Of a DNA stretch of 64,000 nucleotides, positions 8,561 to 16,804 are shown one piece after another. Source of the stretch: Bacteroidota bacterium (GTDB lineage Bacteria; Bacteroidota; Bacteroidia; 2-12-FULL-35-15). How positions within the stretch are numbered: the first letter of the stretch is position 1; the number at the start of each line of letters is the position of its first letter. The position numbers and the translations under genes were made by a program. The notes below the pieces were generated by a model. It was given only the letters and a program-made list of their open reading frames with translations. It had not been told where the DNA came from and ran no database searches. The DNA lies in NCBI GenBank assembly GCA_025963715.1, contig JAOQAG010000037.1:1-64000 (forward strand), given 5' to 3'.

Positions 8561-8605
8561 ACAAATTTACGAATCTGTGTGTAAGCGAAAGATTCGTAAA
8601 TTTGT
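8561..8605. terminator. Hairpin 3' of glmM-like gene
   Basis: A perfect 16-bp inverted repeat (8561..8576 and 8590..8605, ACAAATTTACGAATCT) has a 13-nt loop. It is AT-rich and uses the ATTCGTAAATTTG words of family G, so it may be a repeat module acting as a transcript end. Confidence 0.6.
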
Positions 8606-8644
8606 AAAATAATACACAAATTCAAAACAGTAACATTTAGCATC

Positions 8645-8684
8645 CACACAGATTCGTTATTCGCTTTTAATTCGTTATTCGTTG
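8645..8684. repeat. Family G direct repeat
   Basis: ATTCGTTATTCG occurs twice (8652..8663 and 8670..8681) just upstream of the cysteine desulfurase gene. The word also occurs at 2565..2577 and 20148..20158. Confidence 0.65.
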
Positions 8685-8713
8685 AAAAACAAATCTGCAT
8701 TAAATTATAAAAG

Positions 8714-9853
8714 ATGAAAGTTTATTTAGACAACGCCGCCACCACCGCACTGGACAAAGAAGTACTGGACGCAATGATCCCGTACATGACCGAACATTTC
8801 GGAAATCCTTCTTCCACGCATGGCTTTGGGCGTACTACACGTGCAGCAATTGAAGGTGCGCGCAAATCCGTTGCAAAATCACTGAATGTTTCTCCTTCCG
8901 AGATCTTTTTTACATCCGGCGGCACTGAAGCCGATAACCAGGCGATCCGCTCCAGCGTTCACGACCTGGGTATTAAGCACGCGATCACTACAAAAATTGA
9001 ACACCATGCGGTATTGCATACACTGGAAGCATTAGCGGAACAGGGCGTTATTAAATTAAGCTTTGTGAACCTGACGCCAAACGGACATGTGGACCTGAAA
9101 CACCTCGATCAATTACTAAGCGAAAATGAGCGTACACTGGTCTCACTGATGCATGCCAATAACGAGATCGGGAATTTATTGCCGATGAAAGACGTTGGAG
9201 AGATCTGCGCAAAATACAACGCTATTTTTCATTCCGATACTGTTCAAACGATGGGACATTATGCGATGGATCTTCAAAAAATAAACATTCATTTTATAAC
9301 TTGTGCCGCACATAAATTTCACGGGCCAAAAGGTGTGGGATTTTTATATGTGAATGGCAATATTAAGATCAATCCATTGATCTACGGCGGTTCGCAGGAA
9401 CGCAACATGCGTGGAGGAACCGAAAATTTATACGGGATCATCGGTCTTGCAAAAGCATTGGAAATTGCCAACCGCGACCTGGAAGAACACCAAAAATACA
9501 TCACCGGTTTAAAAAAATACATGGTGGAGCAATTAAAAGAAGCCATTCCGGGTGTCGATTTTAATGGCTCCTGCCTGGAGAATTGCCTGTACACTGTATT
9601 GAGCGTTCGTTTTCCACAAACGGAAAATGCCGAAATGCTGCTGTTCAATCTTGATATAGCCGGGATTGCTGCATCGGGTGGAAGCGCCTGTACCAGCGGA
9701 AGCGACCAGGGATCACACGTGCTGCGTGGAATAGGAGTGGACGTAACACGCCCATCCGTTCGTTTTTCTTTTTGCAAATACACCACAAAAGAAGAGATCG
9801 ATTTTACCGTTTCAAAACTGAAACAATTGTTTACAGTGAAAGAAATGGCTTAG
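8714..9853 (+). CDS. Cysteine desulfurase (NifS/IscS-like)
   Basis: This PLP enzyme converts cysteine to alanine and passes sulfane sulfur to Fe-S, thiamine or tRNA thiolation pathways. The 379 residues show the N-terminal YLDNAATT, HHAV (97-100), PLP Lys201 in AAHKFHGPKG and catalytic Cys326 in GGSACTSGS on the long mobile loop typical of group I (IscS/NifS) enzymes. No isc or suf neighbours are present, so it stands alone. A hairpin 7 nt after the stop probably ends the transcript. Confidence 0.94.
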   Translation: MKVYLDNAATTALDKEVLDAMIPYMTEHFGNPSSTHGFGRTTRAAIEGARKSVAKSLNVSPSEIFFTSGGTEADNQAIRSSVHDLGIKHAITTKIEHHAVLHTLEALAEQGVIKLSFVNLTPNGHVDLKHLDQLLSENERTLVSLMHANNEIGNLLPMKDVGEICAKYNAIFHSDTVQTMGHYAMDLQKINIHFITCAAHKFHGPKGVGFLYVNGNIKINPLIYGGSQERNMRGGTENLYGIIGLAKALEIANRDLEEHQKYITGLKKYMVEQLKEAIPGVDFNGSCLENCLYTVLSVRFPQTENAEMLLFNLDIAGIAASGGSACTSGSDQGSHVLRGIGVDVTRPSVRFSFCKYTTKEEIDFTVSKLKQLFTVKEMA

Positions 9854-9860
9854 GAAATTA

Positions 9861-9888
9861 TAAATGCTGTGTTAACCCACAGCATTTA
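9861..9888. terminator. Hairpin 3' of cysteine desulfurase gene
   Basis: TAAATGCTGTG and CACAGCATTTA pair across a short loop, followed by TTTTG. It lies 8 nt after the stop codon. The AATGCTGTG word also recurs within other repeat modules here. Confidence 0.65.
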
Positions 9889-9951
9889 TTTTGTCCTTGC
9901 ATATCCTTGAGCTTCTCACACGCAGCTAACTTTGAACTTGCTTCTAATTAG

Positions 9952-10067
9952 CAGATCCCGGGTCAAGCCCGGGATGACAGCACGGAGTGTAATGGGGCTC
10001 CGTTTTTAGCAAAAGTAGCATCTGCGCACAGCTAACTTTGAACTTTAAACTTTTGAACTTTGAACTA
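9952..10067. repeat. Single A hairpin plus D module
   Basis: A right-arm A unit (9952..9979, with CAAG in place of CAGG in the loop) is followed by CATCTGCGCACAGC and a D module AACTTTGAACTTTAAAC (10018..10067). The D module lies directly upstream of the T9SS cargo gene. Confidence 0.8.
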
Positions 10068-10109
10068 AAGAAAGCAACTAATCGCCTGCTTTTGGTATCT
10101 ATCAGACAA

Positions 10110-11225
10110 ATGATGAACTCTTTTTTTCGCCTGCTTTTCCTGTTATTTTTCGCAACACCCGTGCTTGCGCAGAATTTGGTGCCTAACCCGAGTTTCGAGG
10201 TTATTTCTTCTTATCCTACCGGCAGCAGCTTGTTAAGCTGCGCTGATGACTGGAAAAATAATACGTATCTCACCAATCCGGCAATGAACAGCGCCGACCT
10301 GCAATTTAACGGCTCCACTTTTTTTACCAGCATCAATGCTTATGACGGGATCCGTTTTGCAGCAATGGATTGCGAAGTAAGCAACCCGGAATACATACAG
10401 GTAAAATTTACAGCGCCAATGGTGGCAGGCCTTACTTATTGTGTGAGTTTTTACAGCTCTTTTTATGACCGTTTTACAGTAGCAGCACCATTTATGGGCG
10501 CTTATTTTTCTGCATCCCAGCTTACGGTAAACCCATATACAGCAGGGATCGCGGCAAGTGTGGAACAACCCGGTCCAACCGACCCGACCGTGTGGACACA
10601 GATCAGCGGAACGTATGTTGCTACCGGTGGCGAACAATACATGACACTGGGATGTTTCCGGGGCAACCTGCACCTGTTCTCTTACATGTACATTGACATG
10701 GTGGATGTGCATCCGATCACTATTTCTGTTGATCTGGGCGCTGATCAGTCGCTTTGTGCAGGGGAGCAACTTACGCTGGATGCCGGAACCAATGGCAGCA
10801 GCTATCTCTGGAGCACCGGTGCAACTGCATCTTCTATTACAGTAAGTACTCCCGGAACGTATTGGGTTCAAAAATACAGCGGCGCCTGCCCGGTTACCGA
10901 TACAATTGAGCTGAGCTCTACGGGTTGCAATAATCCGGTTATCCCGGTTGCAGACGGAGAATTATACATTCCTAATTCCTTTTCACCCAATGGCGACGGC
11001 ATTAACGACCTGTTTGGTGCAAAAGGCGAAAGCATCAGCAATTTTGAAATAAATATTTTTAACCGCTGGGGCGAAAAGCTCTTTACTTCTCATTCGATCA
11101 GCGATCAGTGGGATGGACGATTTGGAAAACAGACTGTTCCGGAAGGAGTGTATGTGTATACGTTGAGTTATCAGAACGGCAGCCGCAAGCATAATGTTAC
11201 GGGACACATCGTTCTGCTTCGCTGA
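10110..11225 (+). CDS. Secreted protein with type B T9SS sorting domain
   Basis: I take ATG 10110 (MMNSFFRLLFLLFFATPVLAQ) as start because it gives a clean signal peptide; an upstream frame to 10038 only reads a D repeat. The mature part has an N-terminal beta-rich domain beginning NLVPNPSFE (about 22-215), an Ig/PKD-like segment (about 220-275, SLCAGEQLTLDAG, YLWSTGAT) and a C-terminal CHU_C domain (about 290-371: FSPNGDGINDLF, NIFNRWGEKLF, DQWDGR, GVYVYTL). This C-terminal type directs export through the type IX system and surface attachment. The cargo activity is unknown; carbohydrate binding is possible from the beta-sandwich look. Confidence 0.88.
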   Translation: MMNSFFRLLFLLFFATPVLAQNLVPNPSFEVISSYPTGSSLLSCADDWKNNTYLTNPAMNSADLQFNGSTFFTSINAYDGIRFAAMDCEVSNPEYIQVKFTAPMVAGLTYCVSFYSSFYDRFTVAAPFMGAYFSASQLTVNPYTAGIAASVEQPGPTDPTVWTQISGTYVATGGEQYMTLGCFRGNLHLFSYMYIDMVDVHPITISVDLGADQSLCAGEQLTLDAGTNGSSYLWSTGATASSITVSTPGTYWVQKYSGACPVTDTIELSSTGCNNPVIPVADGELYIPNSFSPNGDGINDLFGAKGESISNFEINIFNRWGEKLFTSHSISDQWDGRFGKQTVPEGVYVYTLSYQNGSRKHNVTGHIVLLR

Positions 11226-11276
11226 AATTATAAATGAGGGATTATGAATGCTGTGTAGCCAGCAGTATTTAATTGG

Positions 11277-11409
11277 CAGATCCCGGGTCAGGCCCGGGAT
11301 GACAGTACGGAGCGAAATTATTCTTCGTTTTAACAAACACAGCATCTGCGCGCAGCGATCCCGATAGCTATCGGGATTAAACTTTTGAACTTTAAACTTT
11401 GAACTAACT
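11277..11409. repeat. A hairpin and D module interrupted by a 20-bp palindrome
   Basis: An A right-arm unit (11277..11304) is followed by a D module (11338..11409). The perfect palindrome ATCCCGATAGCTATCGGGAT (11358..11377) lies between the CTGCGCGCAG part and the TTTGAACTTTAAAC part of the D module. The D module runs into the last codons of the sensor kinase gene on the minus strand. Confidence 0.85.
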
Positions 11410-12648
11410 AAGAAGGTGCTGCTCAAATTTCAATTCAAAACAAGTTCCTTTGTTTACCGTAAACTTATACTCGCCGTCCAGCTGCTCGGATAGCGACTGG
11501 ATCACAACCATACCAAGCGATTCGCCTTTTTCATAATCTTCCTTTAAACCCACGCCGTTATCTTTCACTACAAAACGCAACATGTTGCCGATGCTGGTAA
11601 ATTCGATGTCGATCATACCATCGGTACGGCCAACAAAAGCATATTTGTAGCAATTGGTCAGCAGCTCGTTCAGGATCAAACCGCAGGGAATAGCGGTATT
11701 TACATTCAGCTGGATGTTGCTGATGTGCGTATTTACCACCACGGCATTGGTAACCGTAGGGTAGGAGTACTGGATCTCATCGACAAGATCTTTGGTATAT
11801 TTTGCAAAATCAACATCCGTCATGTTATCGCTTTTATACAAGCGGTCGTGGATCAGCGCCATTGATTTTACGCGATTTTTACTTTCCATCAAAATATTGC
11901 GGGCATCCTCGTTTTCCACGGTGCTCATTTGCAGATTGAACAGGCTGGCAATGATCGCCAGGTTGTTTTTCACCCGGTGATGGATCTCGGCCAGTAAAAT
12001 ATCCTTTTCCGTTAGTGCATGCTTAATGGCTTGTTCCGTTGCTTTACGTTCGTTCATGCGTTGCTCAAACACTCTTCCTTCGCGGATATTGCTGGCAATG
12101 GTCAGGTATACAAAAAAGGCAATGGAAGCGGCGCTGAACATGAGGTTAAAAAAGAACATCTGGTAACGGTCGTCCTCCGTAATGTATGCCGATTTAAAAA
12201 GCGTGTAATGCGTGGAAACATTAATAAAAAGGAAAATGAGCGGTAGGAGCAGGTGAAAAATGATGAGCATTTTTTCCTTGGAATCATGCACAAAGGAAAT
12301 GGCCAGGATCAACGGGAAAAAATACAGGAATGTGCCGGAATGCAAGCCGGAATAGGAATCAAAATAAAAAATGGCAGTGGATAACGCTACGAGTAAAAAG
12401 GAGGTGGCAAATTTATGCAACCCGATCTGGTTCAATGCAAAGCTGGATAAGCATAACAAGGCAAAAAACTCAATAATGACGGCAGAAAAAACATCGCCCA
12501 GCACAAAATTGTTCAATCCGCTGAAAAGGCAAACTATAAAAGCAATGAAGCTAAACTGGTTGGTAAGCGTGATGCGCTTGATCAGCTTATCATCATACCG
12601 AACCTTGACTCCTATGCAGGAAAGGGAATTCCATAACCGTTTGAACAT
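11404..12648 (-). CDS. Membrane sensor histidine kinase (HisKA_2 type)
   Basis: This 414-residue kinase has about six hydrophobic segments (about 32-185), a short linker helix and a HisKA_2 domain with EIHHRVKNNL (phosphoacceptor His223 or His224), followed by a HATPase_c domain (NELLTNCYKYAF, DNGVGL, SLGMVVIQ). No PAS or periplasmic sensor domain is visible, so the membrane part may itself sense. No response regulator is adjacent, so it is an orphan here. The C-terminal LS-stop is encoded by AGTTAGTTCAAAG, the edge of a family D repeat. Confidence 0.92.
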   Translation of the reverse strand: MFKRLWNSLSCIGVKVRYDDKLIKRITLTNQFSFIAFIVCLFSGLNNFVLGDVFSAVIIEFFALLCLSSFALNQIGLHKFATSFLLVALSTAIFYFDSYSGLHSGTFLYFFPLILAISFVHDSKEKMLIIFHLLLPLIFLFINVSTHYTLFKSAYITEDDRYQMFFFNLMFSAASIAFFVYLTIASNIREGRVFEQRMNERKATEQAIKHALTEKDILLAEIHHRVKNNLAIIASLFNLQMSTVENEDARNILMESKNRVKSMALIHDRLYKSDNMTDVDFAKYTKDLVDEIQYSYPTVTNAVVVNTHISNIQLNVNTAIPCGLILNELLTNCYKYAFVGRTDGMIDIEFTSIGNMLRFVVKDNGVGLKEDYEKGESLGMVVIQSLSEQLDGEYKFTVNKGTCFELKFEQHLLS

Positions 12649-12776
12649 AAAATTACCTTCTGTTTTTTAATGGGAATAAACTTAATCATTTTTATTTACA
12701 GATGACAAATCTTTGGAAATTTTGCGCGATACGGTGACACTTAGCTACATTTAACTGCATTCCCCCCCAACTACCA
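12649..12776. other. Upstream region of the sensor kinase
   Basis: This AT-rich stretch precedes the kinase start on the minus strand. I find no exact TAnnTTTG box and no gene in it. A run of eight C lies at about 12762..12769. Confidence 0.4.
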
Positions 12777-13075
12777 CATAAGACACAAAGAAACACATAA
12801 GGCGTAGCGCGGAAAAGGTTTTACCACAAAAGAAACAAAAGAAAAACAAAAGACCGGATTGTTAAACTGCGTGTAAACACACGTTGGTAAGTTACATCAT
12901 GCCCTTATGTGCTTCTTTGTGCGGCATGTGGTGGGAAGGGGCGGGGAAACATGTTGGCATGTCACGCCTGCCTCTTTTGATTCTTTTGTTTTCTTTTGTG
13001 GTTCAAAAAGAGCGGGGGGAAACACATTGGTAAGTTACGGCAAACCCTATGTGTTTCTTTGTGCGGTATGTGGTA
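12777..13075. repeat. Nested family C repeat cluster
   Basis: CCACATAAGACACAAAG-like left ends (12776..12805) and a second type, CCACAAAAGAAACAAAAG (12830..12860), are followed by inverted partners at about 12903..12933, 12976..13002 and 13045..13073. TTGGTAAGTTAC occurs twice, at about 12884 and 13027. The region is built from two or three overlapping palindromes. An open frame across it (12907..13185) is repeat translation. Confidence 0.8.
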
Positions 13076-13098
13076 GATTTTTTTGTTTTACACACAGA

Positions 13099-13130
13099 TT
13101 CGTTGTCATTCTGAGCTTGTCGAAGGACGT
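13099..13130. repeat. Half of a family H repeat
   Basis: GTCATTCTGAGCTTGTCGAA followed by GGACG is one arm of the H family, with inverted relatives at 22921..22979 and 52303..52371. Confidence 0.6.
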
Positions 13131-13226
13131 TCCTGTTTCTTTATGCGTACCGAAGCAACCAAACAAAAAAATCACGTCTATCTAACAACATTAACCGCCA
13201 TTCCATTGTTTATTCAATAAACATTC

Positions 13227-13234
13227 TAATTTTG
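13227..13234 (+). promoter_or_regulatory. Putative promoter of envelope protein gene
   Basis: TAATTTTG matches the -7 consensus exactly. A TTG at 13206..13208 gives an 18-bp spacer, making this one of the few sites here with both elements. The box ends 25 nt before the proposed TTG start. Confidence 0.6.
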
Positions 13235-13259
13235 TAGATGTTATTATTCTCTCAAACGC

Positions 13260-13991
13260 TTGAAACCGATCCTTAAATATTTTATTCTTTTTCTGCTTTT
13301 AGTATCTCCCATGCTGATAAAGGCACAGGACGACGAGCCAGCTGTTCAGCAGCCTGCAACGGCGGATGATGATGCTCCGGCACCACCCAAAAGATATTAC
13401 GTATTGAGTCCGCGCGTATCCGTTACCGTTCCGCACCCGATGAGCAACAAATCATTCAAAAAATGTTTTGTTGGGATCTACGAGATTAGCGGGGGATTGA
13501 ACTTTTATTTATACAAAGGGCTTTTTATCGGCGGTACTTACAAAAACGGATTGTTAAAGATCACAGAAAACAAAATTGCCGATTACAATGCCAGCATGTT
13601 CATTAACAATGCAGCAGTGAAGATCGGGACGGATGCCTACATTGGCGATAAGAACCGGGTGATCTTTTCGGCAGCTGTTTCGGGCGGAAAAAACTGGACC
13701 AAATACGGCGGGCTGGTAGCAAAAGAACCGCGGAACATTCCCACTTCCTATACATGCACTTACCTGGAGCCGGAAATAAACCTGTTCTTTTTGATCGAAT
13801 CCAACTTCGGCATCGGTGTAACCGTAAGTTACAGCATTTTTAACCACACTTTTGATCCGTATGAGCTGGCGCTGAACGACTGGACACAATTCAGCAAAAC
13901 CAACACCGGCAGCACGCAATACCTGAGCTTTGGATTTGGATTTTATTACAGCCTTCTGCAAAAAGGAAGAGTGAGAAAACCGCATTATTAA
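13260..13991 (+). CDS. Putative outer-membrane beta-barrel protein
   Basis: This 243-residue protein starts at a TTG codon, needed to include the signal peptide (MKPILKYFILFLLLVSPMLI then KAQDD). The mature part has an acidic proline-rich N-terminus and then alternating aromatic strands (GLNFYLYKGLFIGGTYKNG, LSFGFGFYYSLLQKGR), as expected for a small outer-membrane barrel. The penultimate residues are HY, not the usual terminal F. No family is recognised. It is followed after 5 bp by the GreA-like gene, so they may be co-transcribed. Confidence 0.75.
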   Translation: MKPILKYFILFLLLVSPMLIKAQDDEPAVQQPATADDDAPAPPKRYYVLSPRVSVTVPHPMSNKSFKKCFVGIYEISGGLNFYLYKGLFIGGTYKNGLLKITENKIADYNASMFINNAAVKIGTDAYIGDKNRVIFSAAVSGGKNWTKYGGLVAKEPRNIPTSYTCTYLEPEINLFFLIESNFGIGVTVSYSIFNHTFDPYELALNDWTQFSKTNTGSTQYLSFGFGFYYSLLQKGRVRKPHY

Positions 13992-13996
13992 ACGGG

Positions 13997-14461
13997 ATGA
14001 GCCAGGAAGAAACGATCAAAAAACAATTGTACGATCATTGTGTGGAATACGTGAACAGCCGTTTGAACAATATTCAAAACGCAATCCGGTCGGCACAGGA
14101 ATCCGCCAACGACGACAGTAAAAGCAGTGCAGGCGACAAGCACGAAACCGGCAGGGCAATGGCACAGCTGGAGCAGGAAAAACTCTCTTTTCAGCTCGCC
14201 GAAACTCAAAAAACACAACAGCAGCTCCGCCAGATCAACCCCTCTAATACTTCTGAAAAAATCAGGGCAGGCAGTGTGGTTATCACTAATAACGGCAATT
14301 ACTACATTTCCATCAGCGCCGGAAAAATAACCGTGATGGATCAGCTCTATTTTGCTGTTTCGCCTGCATCTCCCATCGGCAATGCCCTGATTGAGGCAAA
14401 TAATACACAAGCTGAATTTGTTTTTAACAATCAGCGTTTTTCCATAAAAAAAGTATTTTAA
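13997..14461 (+). CDS. GreA/GreB-like small protein
   Basis: This 154-residue cytoplasmic protein has an N-terminal helical region (1-75) with SSAGDKHETGRAMAQLEQEK, then a short linker and a beta-rich C-terminal domain opening with GSVVITNNGNYYISIS. The helical-hairpin plus beta-barrel plan and the conserved SAGDKHETGRA segment resemble a Bacteroidota family related to Gre-type RNA polymerase secondary-channel factors. I base this on fold-level resemblance only. Such proteins may carry an unrelated fatty-acid enzyme name in databases; nothing here supports that. It follows the envelope gene by 5 bp. Confidence 0.65.
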   Translation: MSQEETIKKQLYDHCVEYVNSRLNNIQNAIRSAQESANDDSKSSAGDKHETGRAMAQLEQEKLSFQLAETQKTQQQLRQINPSNTSEKIRAGSVVITNNGNYYISISAGKITVMDQLYFAVSPASPIGNALIEANNTQAEFVFNNQRFSIKKVF

Positions 14462-14487
14462 TTGCCTTCGCTGTTTCTATTTTCTTT

Positions 14488-14495
14488 TACTTTTG
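14488..14495 (+). promoter_or_regulatory. Putative -7 promoter box of YfiR-like gene
   Basis: TACTTTTG matches TAnnTTTG, 10 nt before the ATG at 14506. A TTG at 14462..14464 lies 23 bp upstream and may be a -33 element with a long spacer. Confidence 0.5.
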
Positions 14496-14505
14496 TGCCG
14501 GAAAC

Positions 14506-15225
14506 ATGAAACAAATATCAACTACCTCTTTTATTATTTTTTTAGTGCTTTTTAGTCTTTCTTCCTGCGTAAGCAAGAAAAAATACATGGCGCTGCAAAC
14601 CGAATCTAAAACGAAAGAAACCGGGCTGCAGGCGGAAAATCAAAAATACCGCAGCATGTCCGATTCACTCAAATTTGTAGTCGTAAGCAAAGATTCGCTG
14701 ATCGATTCCCTGACGGTAAGGCTGAATGAAATGGCGATGAAGCGTGAAAAAGAAAAAGCGAAATCTACTGGCAGCATTGTGAAAAAAAGCACACTGACAA
14801 AGGATCAGGAATGCGAAAAAAAATCATTGTTCCTGTATAATTTCACAAAATACATTGAGTGGCCGATCGAATACAACGGAACCGATTTTGTGATCGGCGT
14901 TTGCGGTTCGGACCAGATGATCAAATCGCTGCAGGATTTTATGCTTCAGAAAAAAGTATCGGGTAAACGCATTACCGTTGAGAAATACAAAAAAGGCGCG
15001 AAATATAATGTGGTGTATGTAACGTCCGCCGAAATGGGTAATTTTTCCACCATTAAAAATGCGGTAAAAAAGAACAAGACATTATTAGTAACAGATGAAG
15101 CATCTTCCGGCAGCCACATTTCTTTTCTACTCGATCAGGACAAAGTGCGTTACATTGTGGATAAGATCGCTATTGAAAAAACCGGATTAAAAGTAGGGCA
15201 GGAGCTGATGCGGTATTCGGGGTAA
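14506..15225 (+). CDS. Lipoprotein with coiled coil and YfiR-like domain
   Basis: This 239-residue protein has a lipoprotein signal (LFSLSSC, lipid Cys21). Next comes an N-terminal segment CVSKKKYMALQTESK and a coiled-coil-like stretch (about 30-95) of the kind that precedes OmpA domains in Bacteroidota. Residues about 105-238 fit the YfiR/HmsC family (DUF4154): FLYNFTKYIEWP, FVIGVCGSD, SGKRITVEKY, LLVTDEASS, ISFLL. YfiR is a periplasmic regulator of diguanylate cyclases in Pseudomonas. No GGDEF partner lies nearby, so the target is unknown. Confidence 0.82.
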   Translation: MKQISTTSFIIFLVLFSLSSCVSKKKYMALQTESKTKETGLQAENQKYRSMSDSLKFVVVSKDSLIDSLTVRLNEMAMKREKEKAKSTGSIVKKSTLTKDQECEKKSLFLYNFTKYIEWPIEYNGTDFVIGVCGSDQMIKSLQDFMLQKKVSGKRITVEKYKKGAKYNVVYVTSAEMGNFSTIKNAVKKNKTLLVTDEASSGSHISFLLDQDKVRYIVDKIAIEKTGLKVGQELMRYSG

Positions 15226-15232
15226 AAAGTAA

Positions 15233-15347
15233 GCCACAGATTCACAGATTTTTTATTGCACAAATTATTACGCAGATTAAAATCGCAAAGCGATTTTGAA
15301 AAATCCATACAATTTCTTTTTTACTTTTTAATCTGTGAATCTGTGGC
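15233..15347. repeat. Family B palindromic element, copy 1
   Basis: Perfect 18-bp inverted ends (GCCACAGATTCACAGATT at 15233..15250 and its complement at 15330..15347) enclose a central hairpin AAAATCGCAAAGCGATTTT (15279..15297). It fills the gap between two convergent genes, 8 nt from one stop codon and 6 nt from the other. Other full copies are at 20021..20136, 40913..41026, 43322..43436 and 58861..58972. Confidence 0.9.
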
Positions 15348-15352
15348 TGTAT

Positions 15353-16594
15353 TTATTTTTTCTTCACCGGCACTTCCAGCGGCTGGTAGCGTTTCAGCGA
15401 GTTGATCGCAAACATAATTCCGATAAACATAAACACGGCTCCAACAATAAATGCTGCGCCCGGAAAATAAAAAGGCGCGCCTTCTTTTGTAAAATAATAA
15501 AACAGGTTATTCATTAGTAAGGGACCAAGAATAGAGGTAACGCTCATCAAACCGGTGAGCGCCCCCTGCAATTCGCCCTGCTCGTTTACTTTTACCTGCC
15601 CCGACATAATTCCCTGTAAAGCCGGACCCGCAATTCCACCCAAACAATACGGCACAATAAAAATAAACATCATCCAGCCCTGCGAAGCAAACGCAAATAA
15701 GATCAGCCCCAGCGTGCTTAATGATAAACCTATAAATACAGCGCGCTTTTGTCCCAGCTTCGGGATCGCAACACGGATCAAGCCGCCCTGAACGCCAGCA
15801 ATCAGGATCCCAACCACACTCAGCGAAATTCCTACCCACACACTGTTCCAGTCAAATTTCAACTTGGTATAAAATGTCCAGGTATTTTCCACCGATTTTC
15901 CTGCCATGAACAACAAAAGATAGGTTACCACCAAACCCGAAATAACCGGGTATTTACGCAGATTAAGCAAAGAGCCTATCGGATTGGCACGTTTCCAGTC
16001 GAACTTGCGGCGGTGTTCTTTAACCAATGATTCCGGCACCACAAAATAACCGTAAATAAGATTGAGCAGTGAAAAGCCAGCCGCAATAAAAAACGGAATG
16101 CGCGGTCCCCAATGTCCGAAAATCCCTCCAATGGTTGGCCCGATGATAAACCCAACACCGAATGCGGCACCGATCAAACCAAAATTCTGCGCCCGTTTTT
16201 CCGGCGTGCTGATATCGGCAATGTATGCTGTGGCTGTACCAAAGCTGGCACCGCAGATCCCGGCGATCAGGCGACCTACAAAAAGCCATGCAATGGTAGG
16301 CGCCATTGCCATGAAAATATAATCGCAGCCAAGCCCCATCAGCGAAAGCAATAATACCGGCCTGCGCCCGTAACGATCACTTAAACCGCCTAACACAGGC
16401 GAAAATACAAATTGCATGACACCATACGTTACGCCCAGCCAGGCACCATAGCGCGATGCTTCGCTGACATTGCCACCCGTTAATTGCTCAATCAGATCGG
16501 GGAGTACCGGGATGATCACCCCAAGTCCGATCACATCGATCAATACCGTAATGAATATAAAACCTAACGCTTTTTTATTTTCTTTATCAGACAT
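15353..16594 (-). CDS. MFS transporter, tetracycline-efflux-like
   Basis: This 413-residue inner-membrane protein has twelve predicted transmembrane segments. It shows the MFS loop motif GGLSDRYGRRPVLL (about 72-85) and the motif C-like GAAFGVGFIIGPTIGG of drug:proton antiporters, placing it with TetA/MdtG-like exporters. The substrate cannot be assigned and tetracycline resistance should not be assumed. The gene converges on the YfiR-like gene across a family B element. Confidence 0.88.
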   Translation of the reverse strand: MSDKENKKALGFIFITVLIDVIGLGVIIPVLPDLIEQLTGGNVSEASRYGAWLGVTYGVMQFVFSPVLGGLSDRYGRRPVLLLSLMGLGCDYIFMAMAPTIAWLFVGRLIAGICGASFGTATAYIADISTPEKRAQNFGLIGAAFGVGFIIGPTIGGIFGHWGPRIPFFIAAGFSLLNLIYGYFVVPESLVKEHRRKFDWKRANPIGSLLNLRKYPVISGLVVTYLLLFMAGKSVENTWTFYTKLKFDWNSVWVGISLSVVGILIAGVQGGLIRVAIPKLGQKRAVFIGLSLSTLGLILFAFASQGWMMFIFIVPYCLGGIAGPALQGIMSGQVKVNEQGELQGALTGLMSVTSILGPLLMNNLFYYFTKEGAPFYFPGAAFIVGAVFMFIGIMFAINSLKRYQPLEVPVKKK

Positions 16595-16679
16595 GCTTTA
16601 AAAATTTGGGCGTAAAAATAGCGATTTTTACAGCTGATAAATGTGTTAATATTTCATCGCTGCAAAGTTTAATATTCCA

Positions 16680-16788
16680 GATAAAAACAATTACTTTGGT
16701 TGTATGAGAATGGCAAGATGCCATAAAATATAAAGGCACGAGTGGGACACTCACGCCTGCGTGATAAAAACAATTACTTTGGTTGTAT
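16680..16788. repeat. Tandem 83-bp duplication with three small hairpins
   Basis: An identical 26-bp segment occurs at 16680..16705 and 16763..16788 (period 83). It includes CAATTACTTTGGTTGTAT, and its TTACTTTG differs from the -7 consensus by one base. Between the copies lie short hairpins ATGGCA-AGA-TGCCAT (16710..16724), GAGTG-GGA-CACTC (16740..16752) and CACGC-CT-GCGTG (16752..16763). The second copy ends 16 nt before the oxygenase ATG. Confidence 0.85.
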
Positions 16789-16804
16789 AAAATTTCCAAT
16801 CCAC

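Noticed and set aside
12907-13185. Frame of 92 codons in a repeat cluster
   Set aside because: It is made of family C and H repeat words.
15353-16594. Tetracycline resistance gene
   Set aside because: The similarity is at MFS drug-exporter level only and gives no substrate.
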